The notes: generated by a model from the sequence alone, not told the origin. Shown: positions 9,817-17,881, counted from the stretch's first letter. The stretch: DNA of 64,000 nucleotides from Gemmatimonadaceae bacterium (GCA_036504815.1 DASXUN010000010.1:1-64000), one strand, 5' to 3'. Translations and numbers: made by a program.

Positions 9817-10347
9817 TTACGCGGCCGGCTTCTTGTGCGCGATTTCCTTCCAGCGCTCGTCGAAGTTGAACGGCTTGTTCGTCGGGCTCTTCTCGTTGTG
9901 GCAGGTCTTGCACATGGCTTCGATCGCGGCCTTGTCGGCCCACGCCGCGAGCCCGCCCTTCACCGCGAGATCCTTCGCCTTCATCGTCGCCATCGCCTTG
10001 TAGCCCGAGCCGGCGCCGTGGCAGCTCTCGCACTGCACGCCCTGCTTCGGATCAGCCGCATCCGGGCCGCCCTTGATCGTGTGGCACTCGAGGCACTCGG
10101 GCGACTCGGCCGCCGGCTTGGCCAGCCCCTTCGCCTTCGCAATCTCGTTCGCCTTGTCGGTCGTCAGCGTCGTGAAGGCGCCGGCGTGCTTCGACTTCTC
10201 CCAGATGGCGAGCTGCAGTCCCTGCTTCTCCGACTTGTGGCACATCGTGCAGCCCTTCACGCCGACATACGTGTTCTGTGCGCCGGCGACGCTGGGCACC
10301 ACGACGGCCGCGGCGATCAACGCCAGAAGACCAAACGTGCGCTTCAT
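9817..10347 (-). CDS. Periplasmic tetrahaem cytochrome c (cytochrome c554-like)
   Basis: A 176-residue exported protein with a signal peptide cleaved near AGA-QNT (about 23) and four CXXCH motifs at about 33, 85, 106 and 146. The pattern of one haem site, a long helical gap, then clustered sites fits small soluble c554/c3-type cytochromes. It is the first gene of the operon with the two membrane fusion cytochromes and is a natural periplasmic electron shuttle for them. The ATG was chosen because GGGGAG stands in the right place upstream and a signal peptide begins there; a longer reading lacks both. Confidence 0.88.
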   Translation of the reverse strand: MKRTFGLLALIAAAVVVPSVAGAQNTYVGVKGCTMCHKSEKQGLQLAIWEKSKHAGAFTTLTTDKANEIAKAKGLAKPAAESPECLECHTIKGGPDAADPKQGVQCESCHGAGSGYKAMATMKAKDLAVKGGLAAWADKAAIEAMCKTCHNEKSPTNKPFNFDERWKEIAHKKPAA

Positions 10348-10443
10348 GTAGTGCTCCCCTTGTTCGTCCTGCCGTGAACGATGAACCGAGCGTCCTGCTA
10401 CTTCTTTGTACCCACCTCGGTTGCGAAGAAATCTCAACATCTG

Positions 10444-10453
10444 CACAGCTGTG
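10444..10453. promoter_or_regulatory. Perfect palindrome CACAGCTGTG in the divergent cytochrome promoter region
   Basis: A 10-bp perfect dyad lies 97 bp from the tetrahaem gene start in the 274-bp gap between the two divergent cytochrome transcription units. It could be a regulator site or chance; no family is assigned. Confidence 0.35.
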
Positions 10454-10484
10454 TGAAATCCAGATAATGCGGTCTCTACGTACG

Positions 10485-10516
10485 GGAATCCCCCACAGCC
10501 GTGCGGGGGGAATTCC
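10485..10516. promoter_or_regulatory. Inverted repeat GGAATCCCCC / GGGGGGAATTCC
   Basis: Two arms of 10 and 12 bases separated by ACAGCCGTGC pair with single-base bulges. It lies mid-gap between divergent cytochrome genes. No T run follows, so it is more likely an operator or an mRNA 5' structure than a terminator. Confidence 0.35.
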
Positions 10517-10563
10517 GAAGCGAAAAAAGGGGATGCTTCTGCCTGTGCAACGGGCACTACGTA

Positions 10564-10575
10564 GGCAATATTGCC
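10564..10575. promoter_or_regulatory. Perfect 12-bp palindrome GGCAATATTGCC, candidate operator
   Basis: A perfect 12-bp dyad 46 bp before the ATG of the seven-haem NapC/NirT gene. CTACGTAG (10557-10564 region) abuts it. Position and symmetry suit a homodimeric regulator controlling the cytochrome locus. Regulator unknown. Confidence 0.5.
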
Positions 10576-10621
10576 GATCAGCTCGTCGGCTTTTGCGCGA
10601 CCACCCAGGAGCTCATCGCCT

Positions 10622-12178
10622 ATGCGTTCCAAACTGCCCGCATCGTTCACGAATCCGATCACGCTCCTCGGCGTCTCCATCACGTCGATCTGCTTCGTGA
10701 TCATCGGATTCCTCGCGATCAACGAGTGGCTGGCGAAGGATCCGAGCCCCTACGTCGGCGTGCTCGCATACATCATCGTGCCGGGCATTCTGCTGTTTGG
10801 CGTGGCCGTGGCAGTCTTCGGCATCCTGCGCGAGAACCGGCTGATCAAGCTCGGCAGGCACAAGGAACGCCACTTCCCCTCCATCGACCTCGCGAACCCG
10901 CAGCACCAGTCGGGGATCGCGATTGTCTTCGTGCTCGGCAGCATCCTCGTGCTGGCGACGGGCGTCGGCAGCTTCAAGGCCTACCACGCGATGGAGTCCG
11001 ACAAGTTCTGCGGCACGAGCTGCCACACGCCGATGGAGCCGGAGTACACCGCCTACCAGAACGGGCCGCACGCGCGCGTCGGCTGCGTGAAGTGCCATAT
11101 CGGCTCGGGCGCCGGCTGGTTCGTGAAGTCGAAGCTGTCGGGGAGCTACCAGCTCTACTCGGTGGCGTTCAACAAATTCCCGCGTCCCATCGAGACGCCG
11201 ATTCACAACCTGCGCCCGGCGCAACAGACCTGCGAGCAGTGCCACTGGCCGAGCCAGTTCTTCAGCCAGAAGCTGATGCGCCAGACGTATTTCCAGTCGG
11301 TCGGCAAGGAGAACGTGAAGTCCACCATCGACCTGCTCATCAAGGTCGGCGGCGGCAACAAGGAAGCGGGACCGACGTCCGGCATCCACTGGCACATGAA
11401 CATCCGGAACAAGGTCTACTACGTCGCCACGGACGATCGCCGGCAGATCATCCCGTGGGTCAAGAGCGTGGGGCCGGACGGCACGGAGCGGATCTTCAAG
11501 AGCACCGAGCTCGCCTTCACGCCGGCGGATTCGGCCCGGGGCGAGAGCCGCCGCATGGACTGCGTCGACTGCCACAACCGTCCAGCGCACCAGTATCGCA
11601 ATCCGTCGCGCATGGTCAACCACCTGATGACGCTCGGCTGGATCGACCCCGAGCTGCCCAGCGCGAAGGACCTGGCCGTGCACGTGCTCGAGGAGTCGTA
11701 CTCGACCGCCGCCATCGGCAAGGACAGCATCCGCACCGCGATCACCGAGTATTACCAGGCGAACTTCCCGGCCCTGCTCCAGACGAAGCCGGCGCAGATC
11801 GAGCGGATGATCACCGAGGTGCAGAACCTCTTCGCGAAGAACTACTTCCCCTCGATGCGGGCCGACTGGAAGAACTTCCCCGACAACATCGGGCACATGT
11901 ACTTCCTGGGCTGCTTCCGCTGCCACGACGGCAAGCACGTGGACCAGAACGGCAAGGTGCTCACGAAGGACTGCAACACCTGCCACTCCATCATTGGACA
12001 GCAGGTGGCGGGCAAGCCGGCGCAGACGTCCATCGAGGGGCTCAAGTACATCCATCCGGTGGACATCGGCAACGACTGGCAGGACGGGCCGTGCGCCGAC
12101 TGCCACAACACGCCGCCGGCGGAGAAGGAAGGCAAGAAAGAGAAGGTGAAGGCCGTGAGCCTGCGCCCCACGCCGTAG
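10622..12178 (+). CDS. Seven-haem NapC/NirT-family quinol-oxidising cytochrome (ImcH-like)
   Basis: A 518-residue inner-membrane protein with three helices (about 11-35, 45-67, 99-118) followed by a periplasmic c-type domain. The first haem site is CGTSCH (130-135), a CX3CH spacing, in the segment FCGTSCHTPMEPEYTAY typical of NapC/NirT quinol dehydrogenases. Six ordinary CXXCH sites follow at about 155, 204, 314, 431, 451 and 491. Seven sites and three N-terminal helices match the architecture of ImcH, the Geobacter inner-membrane cytochrome needed for high-potential acceptors; assignment is by architecture, not by a search. The ATG has AGGAG 10 bases upstream. It is divergent from the operon of the three other cytochromes and probably co-regulated through the palindrome-rich gap. 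The Lys-rich C terminus after the last haem is not family-diagnostic. Confidence 0.88.
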   Translation: MRSKLPASFTNPITLLGVSITSICFVIIGFLAINEWLAKDPSPYVGVLAYIIVPGILLFGVAVAVFGILRENRLIKLGRHKERHFPSIDLANPQHQSGIAIVFVLGSILVLATGVGSFKAYHAMESDKFCGTSCHTPMEPEYTAYQNGPHARVGCVKCHIGSGAGWFVKSKLSGSYQLYSVAFNKFPRPIETPIHNLRPAQQTCEQCHWPSQFFSQKLMRQTYFQSVGKENVKSTIDLLIKVGGGNKEAGPTSGIHWHMNIRNKVYYVATDDRRQIIPWVKSVGPDGTERIFKSTELAFTPADSARGESRRMDCVDCHNRPAHQYRNPSRMVNHLMTLGWIDPELPSAKDLAVHVLEESYSTAAIGKDSIRTAITEYYQANFPALLQTKPAQIERMITEVQNLFAKNYFPSMRADWKNFPDNIGHMYFLGCFRCHDGKHVDQNGKVLTKDCNTCHSIIGQQVAGKPAQTSIEGLKYIHPVDIGNDWQDGPCADCHNTPPAEKEGKKEKVKAVSLRPTP

Positions 12179-12231
12179 GCCGCACCACCGCATCGCGTCA
12201 ACAGGCTGTACTCGCTGGCCATAGCCGGACG

Positions 12232-12284
12232 GCCGGGTCCATGCGGGCCCGGCCCGCTGCTGACGGGGCGTTCACGCGCCCCGT
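12232..12284 (+). terminator. Two adjacent GC hairpins after the ImcH-like gene
   Basis: Hairpin one: GCCGGGTCC (12232-12240) with GGGCCCGGC (12245-12253), one G-U-type pair, loop ATGC. Hairpin two: ACGGGGCG (12263-12270) with CGCCCCGT (12277-12284). There is no long T run, so termination efficiency is uncertain. The second stem ends 39 bp before the DUF2339 start. Confidence 0.5.
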
Positions 12285-12323
12285 TGGACGGTCCGTTCGC
12301 TGCTGTCCGACGGAGGAAGCGCG

Positions 12324-14009
12324 ATGACGCATGCAGGCCCGCAGCTGCCGGACCCCGATCTCGTCGCGACCGTTCGGTCGCTCGAGCGGCGCCTCGCGCG
12401 GCTCGAGACGCACTGTGCCCTGCCACCGCTCGACGCGGCGACCCCGGATGGCGACGCGTCCGATATCGCGTTAGCTGATGACGCAAGTGTCTCGTCGGGC
12501 GCGCCGACAATCGCGAGCGAGCCGGACTTCGAGTTCGTCGTGGGACAGAACTGGCTGGCCAGCGTCGGCATTCTCGTGCTTGCGTGCGGGGTCGGCCTCA
12601 CGCTGCTGCTCCCCTTCCCCGGCCTGCCGTCCTGGCTGCCGTCAGCGGCGGGCGCGGCCATCGCGCTGACGCTCGCGGCGCTCGGATTCCGCTGGCACCG
12701 CACGTTCGAGCTCGTGGCCGGCTACTTCCGCGGCGCCGGCATGGCGCTGCTCTACTTCTCCATCCTGCGGCTCTACTTCTTCGGCGCCGAGCATGCGCTG
12801 TCGATCGACGGCAATGCCGGACGATTGCTGCTGCTGGCCATCGCCGTGGCCAACGTGGCCGGCGCGATGTACCGCCGCTCCGCCTGGCTGATGGCGCTCG
12901 CCATCGTGACGGGCGGCGTGACGGTGCTCGCCATCGGCGCGTCGTGGCTGCTGCTGGCGGGGACGGCGCTGCTGCTCGCGACCGGGGCATGGGCCGTGGT
13001 GGCGTGGGAATGGCCGTGGTTGCAGATCGTGCTCATCCCGGCCGGGTACCTCACCTTCGGATTGTGGCTCATCAACCGGCCGTGGCAGGGGCGCGCCGTG
13101 GCGCTCGAGACGAGGCCGACGGCCGCCGTCTTCTTCGTGCTGCTCTACGCCCTCATCAACGCGATGGCGTCGTACCGCCGGCGCACGCGCGGCGAGGAAG
13201 ACCTGGCCACGATCCTCGCCGTGCTGCTGAACTGCGGACTCGGCTATGCGCTATTCACGCTCGCGACGCTTGGCGCCGACCGCGCGCTCTTTGGCCCGGC
13301 GCATCTGGCGGCGACGGCCGCCTTCCTGGGACTCGGACTCGCCTTCTGGCAGAGCGAGGCAAGCCAGATCCCGACCTTCTTCTACGCGATGACCGGGTAT
13401 CTGGCGCTCACGGTGGCGCTGGCGCGGATGGTGCCGGTTCCGAATCTCTTCATCTGGCTCTCGGGGCAGAGCCTGGTGGTGGTCGCCACCGCGCTCTGGT
13501 TCCGCTCGAAGCTGATCGTCCTCGGCAACTTCTTCGTCTACCTAGGCATTGTCTTCGCGTATGTCCTCGTCGCCGATCGGGAGACGGGGATCAGCATTGG
13601 ATTCGGCATCGTGGCGCTGCTGACGGCGCGCATCCTGCACTGGCAGGCGGAGCGGCTGGACTTGAAGACGGAACTGATGCGCAACGCCTACCTCGCGAGC
13701 GCCTTCGTGATCTTCCCATACGCGCTCTACCACCTGGTGTCGCGCGCGTGGGTCCCGGTGTCGTGGGTGGCGATTGCCCTCGCGTACTATGCGATGAACC
13801 TGATTGTGCGCAGCCCCAAGTACCGCTGGATGGGACACTGCACGCTGCTGCTGACCGCGCTGTACATGATCGTGGTGGGGATCTTCCAACTCTCGCCGGC
13901 ATACCGGATTGCGTCATTCCTGGTGCTGGGCACCGTGCTGCTCGCGGTCTCGCTCATCTTCACGATGGCGCGGGCCCGCCGGCGCGGGACCACGCCGGAG
14001 CAGGCGTAG
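12324..14009 (+). CDS. DUF2339-family polytopic membrane protein
   Basis: A 561-residue integral membrane protein. Residues about 1-75 are a cytosolic tail with a short helix (ATVRSLERRLARLE) and an acidic linker. From residue 76 the protein is a long series of some 15 or more hydrophobic helices, beginning with GQNWLASVGILVLACG, the recognisable opening block of the DUF2339 family. Function of the family is unknown. GGAGGAAG lies just before the ATG. It sits between the ImcH-like cytochrome and the NrfJ-like lipoprotein, all on the plus strand, but the hairpins upstream suggest a separate transcript. Confidence 0.8.
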   Translation: MTHAGPQLPDPDLVATVRSLERRLARLETHCALPPLDAATPDGDASDIALADDASVSSGAPTIASEPDFEFVVGQNWLASVGILVLACGVGLTLLLPFPGLPSWLPSAAGAAIALTLAALGFRWHRTFELVAGYFRGAGMALLYFSILRLYFFGAEHALSIDGNAGRLLLLAIAVANVAGAMYRRSAWLMALAIVTGGVTVLAIGASWLLLAGTALLLATGAWAVVAWEWPWLQIVLIPAGYLTFGLWLINRPWQGRAVALETRPTAAVFFVLLYALINAMASYRRRTRGEEDLATILAVLLNCGLGYALFTLATLGADRALFGPAHLAATAAFLGLGLAFWQSEASQIPTFFYAMTGYLALTVALARMVPVPNLFIWLSGQSLVVVATALWFRSKLIVLGNFFVYLGIVFAYVLVADRETGISIGFGIVALLTARILHWQAERLDLKTELMRNAYLASAFVIFPYALYHLVSRAWVPVSWVAIALAYYAMNLIVRSPKYRWMGHCTLLLTALYMIVVGIFQLSPAYRIASFLVLGTVLLAVSLIFTMARARRRGTTPEQA

Positions 14010-14087
14010 CTTCGCCCGGGGGCCGCCGTTTACATTCAGGACGCTGGACCAGCAGGACTCAACTCGAACATTCCAGGAGTGCTTGGC

Positions 14088-14891
14088 ATGCGTGGCGCCC
14101 TTACCCTGCTGCTGGCGGCCGTCGTCGCCGGCTGCTATTCGTCGGACAAGAACGCGGACGCCGAGAAGGTGCCGCTCAATCAGGCGCCAGCGGCGCCGGG
14201 CGCCGCGGCCGCCGACGCGGCCGCGCCGGCCGGCGCGCTCGCCGGCCCGGTGCTCGAGAAGCTCGATGCGCCGCCGTACAGCTACCTGAAGGTGAAGACC
14301 ACGCAGGGCGAAACGTGGGCGGCCGTGCCGCAGACGAAGGTCGCCAAGGGCGAGACCGTCCGCGTGTACAATCCGATGCTGATGACGAAGTTCGAATCGA
14401 AGTCGCTCAAGCGCACCTTCGACGAGATCTACTTCGGCACGCTGACGCCCGACGGCAGTGATGCCGCCGCCAACGGCGCCGGCGCGGCCGCGCCGATGGG
14501 CGGCGCGGCGGGCGCGAATCCGCACGCCGGCGTGCCGGCGACGGCCGCCGAGCCGGTGACGGTGGGCAAGGTGGAGAAGGCCACGGGACCCGACGCCTAC
14601 ACCATCGCCGAAGCGTTCGCCAAGAAGGACGCGCTGGCCGGCAAGGTGGTGAGCATCCGCGGCACCGTCGTGAAGTACAATGCGCAGGTGATGGGGAAGA
14701 ACTGGATCCACCTGCAGGACGGCAGCGGCGACGCGGCGAAGGCGACGAACGACATCACCGTGACCACGATGGACGAGACGGCCAAGGGAAAGACGATCAC
14801 CATCCGCGGGACGGTGAAGACGAGCAAGGACTTCGGCGCGGGCTACAAGTACGCGGTCATCGTGGAAGATGCGAAGATCGTGAAGCCGTAA
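14088..14891 (+). CDS. Lipoprotein with NrfJ-like and OB-fold domains
   Basis: A 267-residue lipoprotein with lipobox AVVAGC (Cys16), an Ala/Pro-rich linker, then about residues 45-120 similar to NrfJ, the small protein found with cytochrome c nitrite reductases (pattern VLEKLDAPPYSYLKV, WAAVPQTKV, ESKSLKRTFDEIYFG). After a second Ala/Gly-rich linker, residues about 165-267 form an OB-fold-like domain (YTIAEAFAKKDALAGK, VSIRGTVVKYN, NWIHLQDGSGD). ATG 14088 was preferred over GTG 14079 because AGGAG at 14075-14079 is correctly spaced for it. Periplasmic, membrane-anchored. The nearby multihaem cytochromes make a redox or haem-protein accessory role plausible, but no nitrite reductase is in the window. 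Confidence 0.75.
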   Translation: MRGALTLLLAAVVAGCYSSDKNADAEKVPLNQAPAAPGAAAADAAAPAGALAGPVLEKLDAPPYSYLKVKTTQGETWAAVPQTKVAKGETVRVYNPMLMTKFESKSLKRTFDEIYFGTLTPDGSDAAANGAGAAAPMGGAAGANPHAGVPATAAEPVTVGKVEKATGPDAYTIAEAFAKKDALAGKVVSIRGTVVKYNAQVMGKNWIHLQDGSGDAAKATNDITVTTMDETAKGKTITIRGTVKTSKDFGAGYKYAVIVEDAKIVKP

Positions 14892-14916
14892 GCGGCGGCG
14901 ATCCGGCCGTGCACGA

Positions 14917-14943
14917 ACGGGCGCCTTTCGGGGCGCCCGTTTT
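14917..14943 (+). terminator. Intrinsic terminator of the NrfJ-like lipoprotein gene
   Basis: Perfect 9-bp stem ACGGGCGCC / GGCGCCCGT with a 6-base loop followed by TTT, starting 26 bp after the stop codon. A textbook rho-independent terminator, directly followed by the large inverted repeat element. Confidence 0.9.
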
Positions 14944-14955
14944 GCTTTCGGCTGA

Positions 14956-15130
14956 CTTCTTTCACCACGGAGACACGGAGGACTGCCTGAGGGCCACGGA
15001 GGACCTGCAAGTGCTTGGAGCAACCGCACGCGCCTCGCAGCGTACTGCTTGGCGCGCCGTCGTGACCCCCAGTTGTGGTAGTTCTCCGTGGCCCTCAGGT
15101 CGTGCTCCGTGCCTCCGTGGTGAAGAAATC
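14956..15130. repeat. Inverted repeat element of CCACGGAG-type units
   Basis: Left arm (14956-15004) and the reverse complement of the right arm (15081-15130) share the sequence TTCACCACGGAGRCACGGAG, then CCTGAGGGCCACGGAG, with few mismatches over about 48 bases. Each arm contains three copies of CACGGAG or its complement. The 76-base loop contains a further CGCGCC/GGCGCG pairing (15029-15034, 15051-15056). It fills the gap between the convergent lipoprotein gene and pdxH, whose stop lies 12 bp beyond. Similar organisation to the elements at 4601, 45116 and 51774 but with different unit sequence. Confidence 0.9.
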
Positions 15131-15141
15131 CGCCGAAGCCG

Positions 15142-15777
15142 CTACGGAGCCAGCCGCTCGATCACCCAGCGCCCGTCATGCCGCGTGTACTGGAACCGGT
15201 CGTGCAGGCGGTTGATGCGCCCCTGCCAGAACTCGAACGTCTCGGGGATGACGCGATAGCCGCCCCAGAACGACGGGAGGGGAATCTTGCCGTCGGCAAA
15301 CTTGCGCTTCATCTCGTCCCATTTCATCTCGAGCAATTGCCGCGACGAGATGACGGAACTTTGCGGCGAGGCCCACGCCGCCAGCTGACTGCCGACGGGC
15401 CGCGTGAGGAAGTACGCCGTCGCATCCGCCACCGAGACCCGCTCGACGGGACCGGTGATGAGGACCTGACGCTCGAGCGCCACCCACGGGAAGAGCAGCG
15501 CCGCGTGCGGATTCTCCGCGAGCTGCTTCGCCTTGCGACTCTCGAGGTTCGTGAAGAAGACGAAGCCGCGCCGGTCGTACTGCTTGAGCAGCACCGTGCG
15601 CGCCACCGGGCGGCCGTCGCGCCCGGCCGTGGCGAGCGACATCGCATTCGGCTCGGGAATGCCCGACTGGCATGCCTGGTCGAACCAGGCGCGGAACTGT
15701 TCCACCGGATCGTCGTGCAGTTCCTCGCGGGACACGCCCACGGTGGAGTACTGCTTGCGCATGTCGGCGAGGTTCAT
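15142..15777 (-). CDS. pdxH: Pyridoxamine 5'-phosphate oxidase
   Basis: FMN-dependent cytosolic enzyme making pyridoxal 5'-phosphate from PNP or PMP. The 211-residue length is standard. Family blocks in order: MRKQYSTVGV near the N terminus, PNAMSLATAGRDGRP, RTVLLKQYDRRGFVFFTN (FMN binding), ESRKAKQLAENPHAALLFPW, ERQVLITGPVERV, SVISSRQLLE, and the C-terminal PSFWGGYRVIPETFEFWQGRIN and RLHDRF that bind substrate phosphate and FMN. The final RLAP tail is typical. First reading to the repeat element from the right; the TrpF homologue is 30 bp upstream in the same direction. Confidence 0.96.
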   Translation of the reverse strand: MNLADMRKQYSTVGVSREELHDDPVEQFRAWFDQACQSGIPEPNAMSLATAGRDGRPVARTVLLKQYDRRGFVFFTNLESRKAKQLAENPHAALLFPWVALERQVLITGPVERVSVADATAYFLTRPVGSQLAAWASPQSSVISSRQLLEMKWDEMKRKFADGKIPLPSFWGGYRVIPETFEFWQGRINRLHDRFQYTRHDGRWVIERLAP

Positions 15778-15807
15778 GAAGCGAGGTGTGAGAGTGGCTC
15801 CCTGAAG

Positions 15808-16473
15808 CTAACGCTCGACGACCGCCGCGCGCAGCGCCGTCGTGAACGCGTGCAACTTGGCGGCGTCCAGGGCGCCGCCGGTGCGAACGCCCGAGCAGAT
15901 GTCGATGCCCGCGGGGCGCACCTCCCGCACCGCTCGCGCGACGTTGTCCGCACGCAACCCGCCTGCCAGGAAGACCTGCCGCGGGGCGACAGCGCGCACC
16001 AGCTCGGCGCTCACCGACCAATCGTGCGTGCGTCCGGTGCCGCCGAGTTCGCGCACGGCGCCCGCGGGGTTGCCCGAATCCAGGAGCAGGGCGTCGGCGT
16101 CTTCGGCGAGTGCCAGCGCCGTCTCGATGGCCTCGGGTCCGCGCACGTGAATGACCGGAACGAGCGACACGCCCGGCAGCAGCGCGCGCAGGGCGCGCAC
16201 GGCCTGCGGCGTCGGCGTGTCCACCAATTGCACGGTATCGGTGCCGGCCTCGCGCACCTGTGGCGCGATTTCCGCCGGATCGGTGCGGCTGGTCAGGAGA
16301 AATCGCCGCGCACGTCCCGCCATCGCGCGGGCGATCACGCGAATGTCGAGGTCGGGAATCGGGCCGGGACCGCTCGGCATGGCCGACACCAGGCCGAGCG
16401 CGGTGGCGCCATGGGCAAGGGCAAGCTCGGCTTCCTGCACCGAGGCGATGCAGCAGATCTTCAGCTCCATCAC
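15808..16473 (-). CDS. Phosphoribosylanthranilate isomerase family protein (TrpF-like)
   Basis: A 221-residue TIM barrel of the TrpF family, which catalyses the Amadori rearrangement of phosphoribosylanthranilate in tryptophan synthesis. The catalytic Cys lies in LKICCIAS (canonical form KICG, here KICC), the catalytic Asp in ALLLDSGN, and the [10 protein letters not shown] segment follows. The phosphate-binding end has [11 protein letters not shown] and GIDICSGV. The loop after strand 1 ([13 protein letters not shown]) differs from the usual F-SPR substrate loop, so a paralogue with a changed substrate cannot be excluded. No other trp gene is in the window; neighbours are pdxH and a methyltransferase. 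The second Met of the opening MM may be the true start. Confidence 0.78.
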   Translation of the reverse strand: MMELKICCIASVQEAELALAHGATALGLVSAMPSGPGPIPDLDIRVIARAMAGRARRFLLTSRTDPAEIAPQVREAGTDTVQLVDTPTPQAVRALRALLPGVSLVPVIHVRGPEAIETALALAEDADALLLDSGNPAGAVRELGGTGRTHDWSVSAELVRAVAPRQVFLAGGLRADNVARAVREVRPAGIDICSGVRTGGALDAAKLHAFTTALRAAVVER

Positions 16474-16512
16474 GGCCGTCCGGGGCGAAGGCCTGCCGCG
16501 CGGTGCATGCCG

Positions 16513-17112
16513 CTACTCCGCGCGCTCGAGCGCGAGCGTCGATCCGCGCAGCGCGTCACCGACGTAGCAGTGCATGCCCATCGCGGTCAGGCCGGCATCG
16601 CGAAAGGCATGCCGGTACCAGTCCGGCGTCCGGTGATGCCAGTGCCGCTTGTCGCCCTCGAGTTCGTCGCCGCTCGTGAAGGCCTCGAGGTAGGCGACGC
16701 CAGCGAGCAGTCCGGCGACGGCGCGCAGCCCCGGTCCGAGTTCCTCGGCGGGGATGTACTGCAGCACGTCGCAGCAGACGATCACGTCGAAGCGTTCGGT
16801 GAGGCCCAGTTGTCCCAACGTGCCCAACGTCCCGGTGCGAATGCCGCGCGTGCGCCCGAAGCGCGCGACGGCGTACTCACTGGAGTCGATCCCCACGTAC
16901 TCGGCCTTGGGACGCTCGTCGAGGAAATGCGACCGCCAGGCGGCCTCGCCGCAGCCGACGTCGAGGATCGAGCGCACGGGCCGCTCGAGCAGGGCCTCGG
17001 CGATGCCGAGCACCAGGCGCACCTTGCGTCGCACACCGGCCGGCGTGTTCACGCGGTGCCGCGGATCGCGATACCAGCGGTCGAAGTACTCCTGATCGTA
17101 GCGCTTGCTCAT
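16513..17112 (-). CDS. Class I SAM-dependent methyltransferase
   Basis: A 199-residue cytosolic protein with motif I ILDVGCGEAAWR (about 49-60), an acidic motif II VGIDSSEYA, and motif IV FDVIVCCDVLQYI. The N-terminal DQEYFDRWYRDPRHRV resembles small methyltransferases with unknown small-molecule substrates. A C-terminal HWHHRTPDWYRHAF block is consistent with that group. It overlaps the NAD-binding gene by 4 bases (stop/start), so the two are translationally coupled. Substrate unknown. Confidence 0.82.
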   Translation of the reverse strand: MSKRYDQEYFDRWYRDPRHRVNTPAGVRRKVRLVLGIAEALLERPVRSILDVGCGEAAWRSHFLDERPKAEYVGIDSSEYAVARFGRTRGIRTGTLGTLGQLGLTERFDVIVCCDVLQYIPAEELGPGLRAVAGLLAGVAYLEAFTSGDELEGDKRHWHHRTPDWYRHAFRDAGLTAMGMHCYVGDALRGSTLALERAE

Positions 17113-17837
17113 GCGGCGGCGGTCCGCAGCGCGCGCCGGACGTCGGCGGCGTCGGCAATCACGCGTCCGTCGGGAGCGTCGAGCGCGAGGCGCACCATTC
17201 CGGCCGCGAGGGCATCGCCGGAGAGCGTCGCCCAGCGGTCGTGCAGCTGGTGCGCGCCCAGTCCGGCGACGGCCCGCAGCAGCGCATCTGCGGCGACCGA
17301 CGCCACGCGCTCGGCGACGCGCCGTTCGTCGCGATCGCTCCCCGAGATGAACGAAGGCCGCACGATGAGATACGGCAGGCCGCTCTCCTGCAGTTCGCGC
17401 TCGAAGCGTCCGCGCACCGCGAGATAGGGATTGCGGCTCGACTCCCGGGCGCCGATGGACGAGAGGTAGGCGAATCGGGGGCGAATGCCGGCCGCCAGCA
17501 CCGCGCGCAGCAGCAACGCCGACAGCCCGTAGTCCACGGCCTCGTAGCCGGCCGCGACGCCCGTCGCACGCTCATCGCGCGCGGCCCGCGCCCGGGTGGT
17601 GCCGAGCAGGGCAAAGACCAGGTCCGGGCGCAGGCGCGCCATCGTGCGCGCCAAGTCGTCGGTCCACGGCGTCGCGTCGACGGCGGCGCCCGCGGCGGCA
17701 AAGCGCGACGTCCACGCGCCAAGCGCCGGCGAATCCGGGCGGACATGCGCCACCGTGCGCACGCCTTCGCGCGCCAGTCGTTCGGTGACATGGCGGCCCG
17801 TGTAGCCAGTGGCCCCCGCAATGAAGGCGGTCGTCAT
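17109..17837 (-). CDS. NAD(P)-binding protein, atypical short-chain dehydrogenase fold
   Basis: A 242-residue Rossmann protein with the N-terminal dinucleotide motif FIAGATGYTGRHV, an LVFALLGTTRA second-strand region and a YLSSIGA block followed by the NPYLAVRGRFERELQ segment. These match the atypical SDR group (NAD(P)H-binding, NmrA/HIM-like) that often lacks a full YxxxK pair. Such proteins can be reductases, isomerases or redox sensors; nothing here selects one. Translationally coupled to the methyltransferase that follows. Confidence 0.8.
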   Translation of the reverse strand: MTTAFIAGATGYTGRHVTERLAREGVRTVAHVRPDSPALGAWTSRFAAAGAAVDATPWTDDLARTMARLRPDLVFALLGTTRARAARDERATGVAAGYEAVDYGLSALLLRAVLAAGIRPRFAYLSSIGARESSRNPYLAVRGRFERELQESGLPYLIVRPSFISGSDRDERRVAERVASVAADALLRAVAGLGAHQLHDRWATLSGDALAAGMVRLALDAPDGRVIADAADVRRALRTAAA

Positions 17838-17881
17838 GCGGCGAATCTATGCCGCGCGCCGTCGCGCGGAGAGGCGGTGCA

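Noticed and set aside
4694-9869. Very long plus-strand open frames (over 900 codons) opposite the multihaem cytochromes
   Set aside because: They are Arg/His/Val-rich shadow frames of high-GC genes. The minus strand shows 32 haem motifs, signal peptides and membrane helices, so the antisense frames are not genes.
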